From assembly GCF_900115705.1 (NCBI RefSeq), contig NZ_FOXL01000003.1, positions 248,001-312,000 of the forward strand: a DNA stretch of 64,000 nucleotides, written 5' to 3'. Below are positions 54,061-62,796 of the stretch, piece by piece. The notes beneath the pieces were generated by a model. The model was not told where the DNA came from. It ran no database searches and saw only the letters and a program-made list of their open reading frames with translations. This DNA is from Frateuria terrea. Its GTDB lineage: Bacteria > Pseudomonadota > Gammaproteobacteria > Xanthomonadales > Rhodanobacteraceae. Both the position numbers and the translations under genes were made by a program. Each line of letters starts with the position of its first letter. The stretch's first letter is position 1.

Positions 54061-55167
54061 ATGACCTTGCTCACCCCTTCCGCCCGCTACCACGAAGGCA
54101 TCGCCGCGCACCGCTGGGAAGCCGATCCGGCGCAGCTGGCCGTTCTGCCGGAATTCGACCGCATGCACGCGGCGCTGTGCGCCAGGCCGGACAACGGCGG
54201 CCTGCTCGGCCGGCTGAAATCGCTATTCGGCGAGGATCCCCGCGCGCCGGCGCCCGGGCTGTACCTGTGGGGCAGCGTGGGCCGTGGCAAGACCTTTCTG
54301 ATGGACCTGTTCGCCGCCAGCCTGCCCCACGGCGTGGCGCTGCGCCGGCATTTCCACCGCTTCATGGGGGAAGTGCACGCACACCTGCGCGAACTGGGCG
54401 AGCGTGCCGATCCGCTCGAAGCGGTGGCCGAAGGCCTGGCCGAGCGCTGCCGCGTGCTGTGCCTGGACGAGTTCCTGGTCAACGACATCGGCGATGCGAT
54501 GATCCTGGCCAACTTGCTCGACGCGCTGTTCCGCCGCGGCGTGACGCTGGTGACCACCTCCAACACGCCGCCGGCAAACCTTTACCGGGACGGCCTGCAG
54601 CGCGCCCGCTTCCTGCCCGCCATCGCGTCGATCCAGAAGCACTGCCACGTGGTGGAAATGGTCTCGCCACACGATTGGCGCCTGCGCGCACTGACCCAGG
54701 CGCCGGTCTACCTGACCCCGCCCGGCGCCGAGGCCGAGCGCGCCCTGGCGCGCATCTTCTCCAGCCAGCGCCAGGGCGAGGCACGCCAGGACATCACGCT
54801 GGAAGTCAACGGCCGCCCCATCTCCGCCAGGGCGGAGGCCACGGGCGTGCTGTGGTTCGACTTCGAGGCACTGTGCGAAGGCCCGCGCGCCGTGGCCGAC
54901 TACATTGCGCTGGCCCGCCTGGTGCCCACCGTGATCGTTTCCAACGTGCCGCAGTTTTCGATTTACAGCGAGGACGCAGCCAGGCGTTTCCTGTTGATGG
55001 TGGACGAGTTCTACGACCGTCACGTCAAGCTGGTGCTTTCTGCCGCCGCGCCGATCACCGAGCTGTACGACGGCGAGCGTCACCGCGCCGAATTCAGCCG
55101 CACCGAGTCGCGCCTGATCGAGATGCAGAGCGAGCAATACCTGGCGCTGCCGCATCGCCCGGAATAG
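54061..55167 (+). CDS. zapE: Cell division ATPase ZapE (AFG1 family)
   Basis: This 368-residue AAA+-like ATPase associates with the divisome and destabilises FtsZ polymers. It shows Walker A WGSVGRGKT (~74-82), Walker B VLCLDEFLVNDIGDAM, sensor TTSNTPPANLYRDGLQR, FLPAI and FDFEALCEGPRAVADYI. These are the AFG1 signatures. ATG 54061 agrees with the family start; a TTG at 54046 is in frame but has no support. Confidence 0.95.
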   Translation: MTLLTPSARYHEGIAAHRWEADPAQLAVLPEFDRMHAALCARPDNGGLLGRLKSLFGEDPRAPAPGLYLWGSVGRGKTFLMDLFAASLPHGVALRRHFHRFMGEVHAHLRELGERADPLEAVAEGLAERCRVLCLDEFLVNDIGDAMILANLLDALFRRGVTLVTTSNTPPANLYRDGLQRARFLPAIASIQKHCHVVEMVSPHDWRLRALTQAPVYLTPPGAEAERALARIFSSQRQGEARQDITLEVNGRPISARAEATGVLWFDFEALCEGPRAVADYIALARLVPTVIVSNVPQFSIYSEDAARRFLLMVDEFYDRHVKLVLSAAAPITELYDGERHRAEFSRTESRLIEMQSEQYLALPHRPE

Positions 55168-55318
55168 CCGCCGCTGCCACAGGCGACGCACGCGGTTCGG
55201 TCTGCGGCCGCCGTCCGCCGCCTCGCATTTTTTCGCATTGCGGCCGCCGAGGCGGCCGAAGTACTCTGGCCGACGGTTACTGCAGTTCCCACCAGGCCGG
55301 TCGGAGGGAGAGGACGCC

Positions 55319-57139
55319 ATGCATACGACCGCGGAGCAAGACCCCGACGCAGCGCTCCTGGACGGGGAAGCCAGCTTCGGCGCCGGAGGGAGCCCGGCAT
55401 CCGCGGACGGTTACGCCGTGCCCGGATTCGACGCGGTCGCGCAACTGGCCTCGGCCTCGCTCGACGTGGCGATGGTCTCGCTGGTGCTCAACAACGGCAG
55501 CGCCTACTGGTACAGCCGCGATCCCGCCGCGCACGGCAGCCATGTGCTGCACCCGCTGTACCTGGAAGCGGCACGCCGCGGCACCGGCCAGGTGCTGCCG
55601 GACATCGCAGCCGACGCGCGCTACCGCGACACGCCGCCACTGACCGGCCCATCCCCTGCGACCTTGCGCTTCTTCGCCTGCGAACCGGTCTATACGCTCA
55701 ACGGCCGCCACGTCGGCGCGCTGTGCGTGATGGACCACGCCCCGCGCGCCAGCCTGGGCGAGGCCGGCCGCAACGCCTTGCTGCAGTCCGCGCGGCTGGC
55801 CGGCGCCGGCGTGGTGCTGGGGGGCTACCTGGGCCGCACCGATCCGGTCACCCAGCTGCCGCACCGCAGCGCGTTCTTCGAGGATCTGCGCGCGCGCCGG
55901 CAGAACGGCGCGCAGCGGGCCTGGCTGATCGCCATCGAGGTGGCGCCGGTGGAGCGCTTCAATGCGTTCGTGCGGGCGATGGGTTTCGCCTACGCCGACG
56001 AATTGATGCGCGCGGTGGCCGCACGCGTGCTCGAATGGATGCCCACCGACACCCGCCTGTACCAGGTCGGCGTGACGCGCTTCGCGGCGGTGCTGCCCGA
56101 CGCTGACGTGCCGCTGGAGACCGGCCAGCTCGACGACCTGGTCGCGCGCCTGCGCACGCCGGTCATCTGCATGGACATCCCGCTCACGCTGCAACCGGGT
56201 GTGGGCCTGCTCGAACTGGACATGCGCCAGCTCGACGGCGCCGACCCGCTGCGTCGGGTGATGAGCGCCTCCTATGCCGCGCAGCGCAGCCCGCGCGGCT
56301 GGGCCTTGTACGAACGCAGCCAGGACGAGCGCCACCGGCAGGAATTCTTCCTGGTCACCGAGCTGGCCGCCGCGCTGACCGAACGCACCGAGCTGTACCT
56401 GCACTACCAGCCGCGGGTGCGCCTGAGCGATGGCAAATGCATCGCGCTGGAGGCGCTCGCGCGCTGGCGGCATCCGACGCTCGGCGAGGTGCCGCCAGGC
56501 CAGTTCGTTCCCCTGGCCGAGCGCGCCGGCCTGATGCGCTCGCTGACCGGCTGGGTACTCGATCACGGCGTGGCGCAGCTGGCCGCGTGGCACCGTGCCG
56601 GCCACGATATCGGCCTGTCGATCAACATCTCCAACGCCGACTTCGATGCCGACCTGGTCACCCGCCTGCAGGCGGTGTCCTCGCGCCATGCCGTCGATCC
56701 GCGCGCGCTCGAGCTCGAATTCACCGAAACCACGCTGCTGGCGCACAGCGACGCCACCCGCCGCCACCTCGACGCCGTGCGCGAGCTCGGTGCCGGCATC
56801 GCCATCGACGATTTCGGCACCGGCTACAGCAACCTCGCTTCGTTGCGGCAGATGCCGGCGACCTGTCTGAAGATCGACCAGTCGTTCGTGCGCGCGATGG
56901 ATGCCAGCCGGCACGACGCAGCGATCGTGCGTTCGACCGCAGCACTCGCGCACGACCTGGGTTTCCGGGTGGTGGTCGAAGGCGTGGAGACGCGCCGCAT
57001 CTACGAGACCGTTCGGCGCATGGCCTGCGACGAAGTGCAGGGCTTCCACGTCTCGCGCCCGCTCGCCGCCGCGGCCGTGCCGCCCTGGCTCGAGCGCGCC
57101 GCCGACTGGCACCAGGCCGACGGCGGGGATGCCTCGTGA
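55319..57139 (+). CDS. GAF - degenerate GGDEF - EAL cyclic-di-GMP phosphodiesterase
   Basis: This 606-residue cytoplasmic protein has an N-terminal GAF-like domain (~25-165; FFACEPVYTLNGRHVGALCVMD). A GGDEF-fold domain (~180-345) has GVTRF (~250) where GGDEF should be, so it is probably not a cyclase. The EAL domain (~360-590) keeps EALARW, NIS, EFTETTLL, IDDFGTGYSNL, KID, VEGVET and QGF. All metal and catalytic residues are present, predicting c-di-GMP hydrolysis. GGGAGAGGA precedes the ATG. The hemerythrin gene overlaps its stop. Confidence 0.9.
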   Translation: MHTTAEQDPDAALLDGEASFGAGGSPASADGYAVPGFDAVAQLASASLDVAMVSLVLNNGSAYWYSRDPAAHGSHVLHPLYLEAARRGTGQVLPDIAADARYRDTPPLTGPSPATLRFFACEPVYTLNGRHVGALCVMDHAPRASLGEAGRNALLQSARLAGAGVVLGGYLGRTDPVTQLPHRSAFFEDLRARRQNGAQRAWLIAIEVAPVERFNAFVRAMGFAYADELMRAVAARVLEWMPTDTRLYQVGVTRFAAVLPDADVPLETGQLDDLVARLRTPVICMDIPLTLQPGVGLLELDMRQLDGADPLRRVMSASYAAQRSPRGWALYERSQDERHRQEFFLVTELAAALTERTELYLHYQPRVRLSDGKCIALEALARWRHPTLGEVPPGQFVPLAERAGLMRSLTGWVLDHGVAQLAAWHRAGHDIGLSINISNADFDADLVTRLQAVSSRHAVDPRALELEFTETTLLAHSDATRRHLDAVRELGAGIAIDDFGTGYSNLASLRQMPATCLKIDQSFVRAMDASRHDAAIVRSTAALAHDLGFRVVVEGVETRRIYETVRRMACDEVQGFHVSRPLAAAAVPPWLERAADWHQADGGDAS

Positions 57140-57546
57140 GACTGACCGATATCCTGCGCGACCAGCATGCGCAGCTGTACGTCCTGCTCGACGAGCTGCG
57201 GCGCTTCGGCGTGGCCGGCGACGAAGGCGGCGACCGCCTGGAGAAAGCGCGCCAGGCGATGCTTTCGCACCTGAGCCTGGAGGACAACCGGCTCTACCCG
57301 GCCCTGCACGCACACCCGGCGACCGCCGGGCTGGCCCACCAGTACGCCGACGAGATGCAGCAGCTCACCCCTGCGCTGGTCGCGTTCTTCGACACCTACC
57401 GCGAAGGCAGCACCGACCCTCTGGCGTTCTCGCGCAGCCTGGAGCAGCTGCTGGCTGTGCTGCGGCAGCGCATCGGGCGCGAGGAAGAGCGGCTCTATCC
57501 AGCCTACGAGGCGCACTGCGAGCCGATCGCAGACGGCCCGCCGTAG
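57136..57546 (+). CDS. Hemerythrin-like HHE domain protein
   Basis: This 136-residue four-helix protein has DQHAQLYVLLDEL, HLSLEDNRLYPALHAH and REEERLYPAYEAH, the HHE-type diiron ligands. The GTG at 57136 overlaps the phosphodiesterase stop (GTGA), so the two are translationally coupled. Hemerythrins bind oxygen or report redox/NO. Coupling to an EAL enzyme suggests oxygen or NO input to c-di-GMP turnover, known in principle for Bhr-DGC fusions in Vibrio. The link here is inference. Confidence 0.85.
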   Translation: MRLTDILRDQHAQLYVLLDELRRFGVAGDEGGDRLEKARQAMLSHLSLEDNRLYPALHAHPATAGLAHQYADEMQQLTPALVAFFDTYREGSTDPLAFSRSLEQLLAVLRQRIGREEERLYPAYEAHCEPIADGPP

Positions 57547-57603
57547 CAGCTGCGCGGGGCACGGCCGGAAGGCTTGGCGTCGTTCCGCGGGGGTTCGACA
57601 GGA

Positions 57604-58074
57604 CTACTCGCGCCTGGCCACCTTCAGCACGCTGACCTTGCCATTGGCTTCCAGCCGCACTTCGGCGGCATCGCCGATGTCGCGCACCCCCTTTTCGCGC
57701 AGCGCACGGCGGAAGGCCGCTTCGGACATGTCGTGCCGGCGCAGCGCACCGTCGAGGATCTGCCCTCCGCGGGCGAGCAGGCTGTCCTTGCCCTCCACCA
57801 CGCGCTCGAGCCAGGGCCAGCGTGCGCACGCCCATCCCATCGCCTTGTCCAGCAGAAAGATGGGTATCACCCCGATCACCGCCGACAGCGGCGACTTGTC
57901 CTCGCCGGTGATCGCGATGCGCAACGTGCTGCCGACCAGCATCAGCACCACGATGTCGAACGTCGTCATGTCGCCGAACGCGCGCTTGCCGATCAGCCGC
58001 AACACGATCAGCAGGCACAGGTAAACCCCCGCCCCGCGCAACACGTAGACCCACCACGGATCGGACAGGTGCAT
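57604..58074 (-). CDS. DUF421 (YetF-like) membrane protein
   Basis: This 156-residue protein has two to three N-terminal helices (VYLCLLIVLRLIGKRAFGDMTTFDIVVLMLVGSTLR, PLSAVIGVIPIFLLDKAMGWA). A small soluble DUF421 domain follows (LLARGGQILDGALRRHDMSEAAFRRALREKGVRDIGDAAEVRLEANG region). Signature RLIGKRxFGDMTTFD is characteristic. Function unknown. The start lies four bases below the stop of the SDR gene. Confidence 0.87.
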   Translation of the reverse strand: MHLSDPWWVYVLRGAGVYLCLLIVLRLIGKRAFGDMTTFDIVVLMLVGSTLRIAITGEDKSPLSAVIGVIPIFLLDKAMGWACARWPWLERVVEGKDSLLARGGQILDGALRRHDMSEAAFRRALREKGVRDIGDAAEVRLEANGKVSVLKVARRE

Positions 58075-58078
58075 GGCG

Positions 58079-59107
58079 TCAGCCGGTCGAGCCACCCATC
58101 ACCGGCAGGATCGCGCCATTGATGTAGCTGGAGCAGCTGGGCGCGGCCAGGAACACGTACGCCGGCGAAAGTTCCTCCGGCTGCGCCGGTCGGCCCAATG
58201 GATTGTGCTGGCCGAACCTGGCGACCTGCCTGGCCTGCTTGTCGGCAGGATTGAGCGGTGTCCACACCGGCCCCGGCGCCACCGCGTTGACCCGGATCCC
58301 GCGGCCGACCAGGTTGCTCGCCAGCGACATGGTGAAGGCGTGGATCGCACCCTTGGTCGCCGAATAGTCGAGCAGGTGCGCGTTGCCGAACAGGCCGGTC
58401 TCCGAGCCGGTGTTGATGATCGCGCTGCCCGCGTGCAGGTGCGGCAACGCGGCCTTGGCCATGTGGAAATAGCCGTAGATATTGGTGCGCATGGTGAGGT
58501 CGAAGTGCTCCTCGGTGATGTCCTCCAGCGCGTCGGCGTGTTCCTGGAACGCGGCGTTGTTGACCAGTACGTCGAGTCGACCGAATTCATCCACCGTCTG
58601 CTGCACCGCCTGTTCGCAGAAGTCCGGGTCACGCACGTCGCCGCGGATCAGCAGGCAGCGCTGGCCTTCCTTTTCCACATGGCGCTTCGTTTCGCGCGCG
58701 TCGTCGTCCTCGGACAGGTAGACCACCGCCACGTCGGCGCCTTCGCGCGCGAACAGGACGGCGACCGCGCGGCCAATGCCTGAATCGGCACCGGTGATGA
58801 TCGCGGCCATGCCTTCGAGCTTGCCGCTGCCACGGTAATCGGGCGCCTCGAACTGCGGGCGCGGATCGAGCTTCGCTTCCTTGCCCGGCTTGCGCAGGTG
58901 TTGCTCGGGCAAGGGCGGGCGCGGCTTCGGGCGCGGACTGGTCGGTGCCGGCTGCTTCTTCGCCGCGGCCTTCTTGCTGGCGGATTTGGACACCTTGGCC
59001 TGCTGCTTGTGCTGGTCCTTCGCGTCGGTCTGCTTCTGCACGCGCCGCTCCTTGGTGGCCGCGCCGTCGCTGCCGTTGCGCCGGGAAGAGATTTTCGAAA
59101 TCGCCAT
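58079..59107 (-). CDS. Short-chain dehydrogenase with Lys/Ala-rich N-terminal tail
   Basis: This 342-residue protein has a C-terminal ~250-residue classical SDR of the YhdF/YghA group: ITGADSGIGRAVAVLFARE, NNAAFQEH, catalytic DYSATKGAIHAF (Tyr, Lys), and NAVAPGPVWTPL. The first ~85 residues are unusual: an SKSASKKAAAKKQPAPTSPR histone-H1-like basic segment, then a Pro-rich linker containing the YghA-type PEQHLRKPGKEAKLDPRPQF. The tail may bind nucleic acid or polyanions. Often stress-linked; the substrate is unknown. Confidence 0.85.
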   Translation of the reverse strand: MAISKISSRRNGSDGAATKERRVQKQTDAKDQHKQQAKVSKSASKKAAAKKQPAPTSPRPKPRPPLPEQHLRKPGKEAKLDPRPQFEAPDYRGSGKLEGMAAIITGADSGIGRAVAVLFAREGADVAVVYLSEDDDARETKRHVEKEGQRCLLIRGDVRDPDFCEQAVQQTVDEFGRLDVLVNNAAFQEHADALEDITEEHFDLTMRTNIYGYFHMAKAALPHLHAGSAIINTGSETGLFGNAHLLDYSATKGAIHAFTMSLASNLVGRGIRVNAVAPGPVWTPLNPADKQARQVARFGQHNPLGRPAQPEELSPAYVFLAAPSCSSYINGAILPVMGGSTG

Positions 59108-59444
59108 CGTTCGGCTCCCGTCGTGGCTGGGTATGGCTCGCGACGATAGGCAGCGCGCCGTGGCGGACAGGTGAGCATGGCGTTGCATCGCGACGGCCGG
59201 TTTGTTCCCTTGCCCGACCCGTCTGTCTTCGGGAAAGCGGCCAAAGCCCGGCCTCACCCAGACATCCTTCGCGCCGAGCATGGGCGCGCCGCGTCCGAAG
59301 TCGAGGCGCTCGCCTCGAGCCACCCACCGAACTCCTGGCTCCCGGAGAGGGTGCCGACAGGCGCTGAGGGTTCGGCCGCTGCGGGAACGCCGGCATGCCG
59401 AATCCTCCTCCGGGAGGCGAGCCCTCGCATGGCGCGAGACGTAA
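59108..59444. other. Intergenic segment without recognisable features
   Basis: About 340 bases between the SDR start and the nrdA regulatory region. Short GC palindromes (for example CTCCTCCGGGAGG near 59405) occur, but I see no gene, RNA motif or convincing promoter for the SDR. Confidence 0.4.
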
Positions 59445-59492
59445 CCACGAAATGTTGGGTTGACCGGCGCCAATCAACACGATATGTTGTGT
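59445..59492 (+). promoter_or_regulatory. NrdR box pair upstream of nrdA
   Basis: ACACGATATGTTGTGT (59477-59492) matches the NrdR consensus ACACWATATATWGTGT at 14 of 16 positions. A weaker box CCACGAAATGTTGGGT (59445-59460) matches 11 of 16. Starts are 32 bp apart, three helical turns, the spacing known for NrdR box pairs. The strong box covers the -10. Confidence 0.72.
59460..59488 (+). promoter_or_regulatory. Sigma-70 promoter of nrdA
   Basis: TTGACC (59460-59465), 17-base spacer, TATGTT (59483-59488). The expected start near 59495 is just upstream of the riboswitch, and both elements touch the NrdR boxes. Confidence 0.72.
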
Positions 59493-59494
59493 CT

Positions 59495-59710
59495 CGTCGG
59501 TGCCCGTCCAGACGCGACTGTCGGTCGGGCTTAAAAGGGAATCCGGTGCGAATCCGGAACTGCCCCGCAGCGGTAAGCGGAAACGAACGCCCTCACATGC
59601 ACTGGGCCGCAGCGCCTGGGAAGCGAGCGCAAGTAGGCGGGATCGAGCGATCCCACGTCCGCGAGTCCGAAGACCTGCCGGCACGTCGGGCCCAAGGGCC
59701 GACGGTCGCG
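59495..59710 (+). ncRNA. Cobalamin (B12) riboswitch in the nrdA leader
   Basis: The leader contains AAAAGGGAATCCGGTGCGAA, ATCCGGAACTGCCCCGCAGC and GGTAAG (59533-59577), the central conserved block of cobalamin riboswitches. The 3' B12 box GAGTCCGAAGACCTGCCGGC is at 59663-59682. A hairpin CGTCGGGCCC/GGGCCGACG follows (to ~59703) and may be the expression platform. B12 riboswitches are known to repress B12-independent class I reductases where a B12-dependent class II enzyme also exists. Boundaries are approximate. Confidence 0.9.
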
Positions 59711-59937
59711 TCGGATGAGACGTGTCCGTTCGATCCTGACGCGGCCCGGCGCGGGTGACCGCTTCCGCGGGGAGGCGCGTTGCATGCGGGCAATCTTCGT
59801 CCGCGTGATGCGCATGTTCCGTGGCAAGCGAACCCTCAGGCCCTGCGCGCGGGAGCAGGCGTTTGATGTTTTCGGAACCGTCGCGTCGCTGCGTTCTCCT
59901 CCGTATCGGCGCGGCGGCTTCCTTTCCGGAGATCCGC

Positions 59938-62355
59938 ATGGACACCCTCGACACCCCCGCCCGCGAAGGCACGCCCGCCGCATGCGCCGACGACGGCTTC
60001 GCGCTGACCTCGCCGCACAGCCCCGCGCAGATGCGCGTGACCAAGCGCAACGGCGCCACCGAAAGCGTCGACGTCAACAAGATCGTGCGCGCGGTGACGC
60101 GCAATGCCGATGGCCTGCACGCAGTCGATCCGTTGCGCGTGGCGTTGAAGACCATCGGCGGCCTGTACGACGGTGCGAGCACGGCGGAGCTGGACCAGCT
60201 CTCGATCCGCACGGCTGCCGCACTGACCGCCGAGGAACCTGAGTACGGCCAGCTCGCCGCGCGCCTGCTCGGCGCCTACATCGACAAGGAAGTGCGCGGG
60301 CAGGAGATCCAGAGCTTCTCCCAATCGATCGCGCGCGGCGCCGAGCTTGGACTGCTCAACGCACGCCTGCGCGATTTCGTCGCCGCGCACGCGCGCAAGT
60401 TGAACGACGCGATCGACCCTCTGGCCACGCGCCGCTTCGAATACTTCGGCCTGCGCACGGTGTACGACCGCTACCTGCTGCGCCATCCGCAGGCGCGCAC
60501 GGTGATCGAGACGCCGCAGCATTTCTTCATGCGCATCGCTTGCGCGCTTGGCGACAACGATGTCGGCGAGACGCTGCAGCTCTACCGCCTGTTCTCGGCG
60601 CTGGAATATATCGCCAGCTCGCCGACGTTGTTCAACGCCGGCACCGCGCACGAGCAGCTGTCGTCCTGCTTCCTGCTCGATTCGCCGGCCGATTCGCTGG
60701 AAGCGATTTACGACACATACGCGGATGTCGCCAAGCTTTCCAAGTTCGCCGGCGGCATCGGCCTTTCGTTCACCCGCGTGCGCTCGCGCGGCTCGCTGAT
60801 CCGCGGCACCAACGGCCATTCCAATGGGCTGGTGCCGTGGCTGAAGACGCTTGACGCTTCGGTCGCCGCGGTCAACCAGGGCGGCAAGCGCAAGGGTGCG
60901 GCGTGCGTCTACGTCGAACCGTGGCACGCGGACGTCGAGGAGTTCCTGGAATTGCGCGACAACACCGGCGACGAGGCGCGGCGCACGCACAACCTCAACC
61001 TCGCCAACTGGATCCCCGACGAGTTCATGCGCCGCGTGGAGGCCGACGGCGACTGGTCGCTGTTCGACCCGAAAGCCGTGCCGCAGCTGGTCGACCTGTG
61101 GGGCGTGGCCTTCGAGCATGCCTACCGAGGGGCGGAAGCCGCTGGCCTGGCGGTGAAGAGGGTCAAGGCGCGCGAACTCTATGCACGCATGCTGCGCACG
61201 CTGGCGCAGACCGGCAACGGCTGGATGACCTTCAAGGACCGCTGCAACGCCACCGGCAACCAGACCGCCGAGCCGGGCAACGTGATCCACCTGTCCAACC
61301 TGTGCACCGAGATCCTGGAGGTGACCTCTGCCGACGAGACGGCCGTGTGCAACCTGGGCTCGATCAACCTGGCGCGGCACGTGGCGGACGGCGCCTTCGA
61401 CTTCGCCAAGCTCGCGGCCACCGTGCGCACGGCGGTACGCCAGCTCGACCGCGTCATCGACCTCAACTTCTACCCCATCGCCACGGCGCGCGCGGCCAAT
61501 CGCAAGTGGCGGCCGGTGGGACTGGGCGTGATGGGCCTGCAGGACGTGTTCTTCCAATTGCGCCTGCCGTTCGACTCGGCGGAGGCATTGGCGTTGTCCA
61601 CGCGGATCGCCGAAGAGATCTACTTCCACGCGCTGGAGCAGTCCTGCGAACTGGCCGGACGGGCGGGCGCGCACCCGGGCTTTGCGCAGACCCGCGCGGC
61701 GCGCGGCGAGCTGCAGTTCGATTACTGGCCGCAGGCCGAAGCGCACGACCAGGCGCGCTGGGGCGCCCTGCGCGAACGCATCAGGACCGACGGCCTGCGC
61801 AACTCGCTGCTGATTGCCATCGCCCCCACCGCGACCATCGCCTCGATCGCCGGCTGCTACGAATGCATCGAGCCGCAGGTATCGAACCTGTTCAAGCGCG
61901 AGACGCTCTCGGGCGACTTCCTCGTGGTCAACCGCTATCTGATCGAGGAGCTCAAGACGCTGGGCCTGTGGACGGCCGAGATACGCGATGCGATCAAGCT
62001 GGCGGAAGGCTCCATCCAGGGCATCGGCGCGATCCCCGAACGCCTGCGCCAGGTCTACCGCACCGTATGGGAACTTCCGCAGAGGGCGCTGATCGACCTC
62101 GCCGCCGCGCGCGGCGCATACATCGACCAGAGCCAGTCGCTCAACCTGTTCATGGAGAACCCGAACATCGGGCAGCTTTCCTCGATGTACATGTACGCGT
62201 GGAAGGCGGGCATCAAGACCACGTACTACCTGCGCTCGCGGCCGGCGACGAAGATCGCCAAGACCACGGTCGCCGCCGTGCCCGAGCAGAGCCAGGCAAG
62301 CGCCGCGGTGTTTTGTTCACTGGAGAACCCGGAGTATTGCGAGGCCTGCCAGTGA
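59938..62355 (+). CDS. nrdA: Class Ia ribonucleoside-diphosphate reductase alpha subunit
   Basis: This 805-residue catalytic subunit has an N-terminal ATP-cone (VTKRNGATESVDVNKIVRAV onward). The active-site Cys pair is in SSCFLL (~242) and AVCNLGS (~468), the radical Cys in SNLCTE (~453), and the C-terminal redox pair in YCEACQ. AWKAGIKTTYYLRSRPAT holds the Tyr-Tyr radical path. ATG 59938 follows a long leader with the riboswitch; earlier in-frame starts lie within the leader. NrdR boxes and the B12 element predict layered control. Confidence 0.96.
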   Translation: MDTLDTPAREGTPAACADDGFALTSPHSPAQMRVTKRNGATESVDVNKIVRAVTRNADGLHAVDPLRVALKTIGGLYDGASTAELDQLSIRTAAALTAEEPEYGQLAARLLGAYIDKEVRGQEIQSFSQSIARGAELGLLNARLRDFVAAHARKLNDAIDPLATRRFEYFGLRTVYDRYLLRHPQARTVIETPQHFFMRIACALGDNDVGETLQLYRLFSALEYIASSPTLFNAGTAHEQLSSCFLLDSPADSLEAIYDTYADVAKLSKFAGGIGLSFTRVRSRGSLIRGTNGHSNGLVPWLKTLDASVAAVNQGGKRKGAACVYVEPWHADVEEFLELRDNTGDEARRTHNLNLANWIPDEFMRRVEADGDWSLFDPKAVPQLVDLWGVAFEHAYRGAEAAGLAVKRVKARELYARMLRTLAQTGNGWMTFKDRCNATGNQTAEPGNVIHLSNLCTEILEVTSADETAVCNLGSINLARHVADGAFDFAKLAATVRTAVRQLDRVIDLNFYPIATARAANRKWRPVGLGVMGLQDVFFQLRLPFDSAEALALSTRIAEEIYFHALEQSCELAGRAGAHPGFAQTRAARGELQFDYWPQAEAHDQARWGALRERIRTDGLRNSLLIAIAPTATIASIAGCYECIEPQVSNLFKRETLSGDFLVVNRYLIEELKTLGLWTAEIRDAIKLAEGSIQGIGAIPERLRQVYRTVWELPQRALIDLAAARGAYIDQSQSLNLFMENPNIGQLSSMYMYAWKAGIKTTYYLRSRPATKIAKTTVAAVPEQSQASAAVFCSLENPEYCEACQ

Positions 62356-62367
62356 CGGGACACGCGC

Positions 62368-62592
62368 ATGCAGCCTTATCGCCACCTGGACAGCCATTCG
62401 GGCGTCACCGCTTACGAACTCGGCGCGGACTGGATTCGCGTCTGGTTCGTCAACGGCGCGGACTACAGGTATTCCGCGGCCCGCGCGGGAGCCGAGCATG
62501 TGCGGAACATGCAGATCCTCGCGCAGGCCGGCGAGGGCCTGGCGACCTACATCAGCAAGTTCGTCCATGACGACTACGACCGCGAGGCTTGA
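62368..62592 (+). CDS. KTSC-type small protein between nrdA and nrdB
   Basis: This 74-residue protein reads SHSGVTAYELGADWIRVWFVNGADYRYS, then HVRNMQILAQAGEGLATYISKFVHDDYDRE. The V..Y......I.V.F.nG..Y.Y pattern is like KTSC domains, a family of unknown function often linked to nucleic-acid enzymes. It starts 12 bases after nrdA and is followed by REP elements before nrdB. Confidence 0.75.
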   Translation: MQPYRHLDSHSGVTAYELGADWIRVWFVNGADYRYSAARAGAEHVRNMQILAQAGEGLATYISKFVHDDYDREA

Positions 62593-62597
62593 AAGAC

Positions 62598-62773
62598 GCC
62601 CTCTCCCACCGGGAGAGGGCTTGGGGGGAGGGTGCGACCCTTGCCAGGAATCCGTTCACCCCGAGCGTAGGCACAAATCGCCGAAATCGAAAGGCGGCCC
62701 GCCTCGGCATCCACGCACGATGCCTACACCCTGATCCGCCCCGGCGGGGCACCTTCTCCCTGAGGAGAAGGAA
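62598..62773. repeat. Two REP-like palindromes between the KTSC gene and nrdB
   Basis: CCCTCTCCCACCGGGAGAGGG (62599-62619) plus GCTTGGGGGGAGGGTG, and CCGCCCCGGCGGGGCACCTT / CTCCCTGAGGAGAAGG (62737-62771). They occupy most of the 204-base spacer within an otherwise compact operon and may form 3'-protecting stem-loops. Confidence 0.6.
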
Positions 62774-62796
62774 CACGCATACCCAAGGCCCACCTG

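Noticed and set aside
59715..59937. A short open frame in the nrdA leader beginning near 59784 (MRAIFVRVMRMFRGK)
   Set aside because: No convincing conservation or ribosome site beyond a GGGGAGG stretch; it runs into the nrdA region out of frame. A regulatory leader peptide cannot be excluded but is unsupported.
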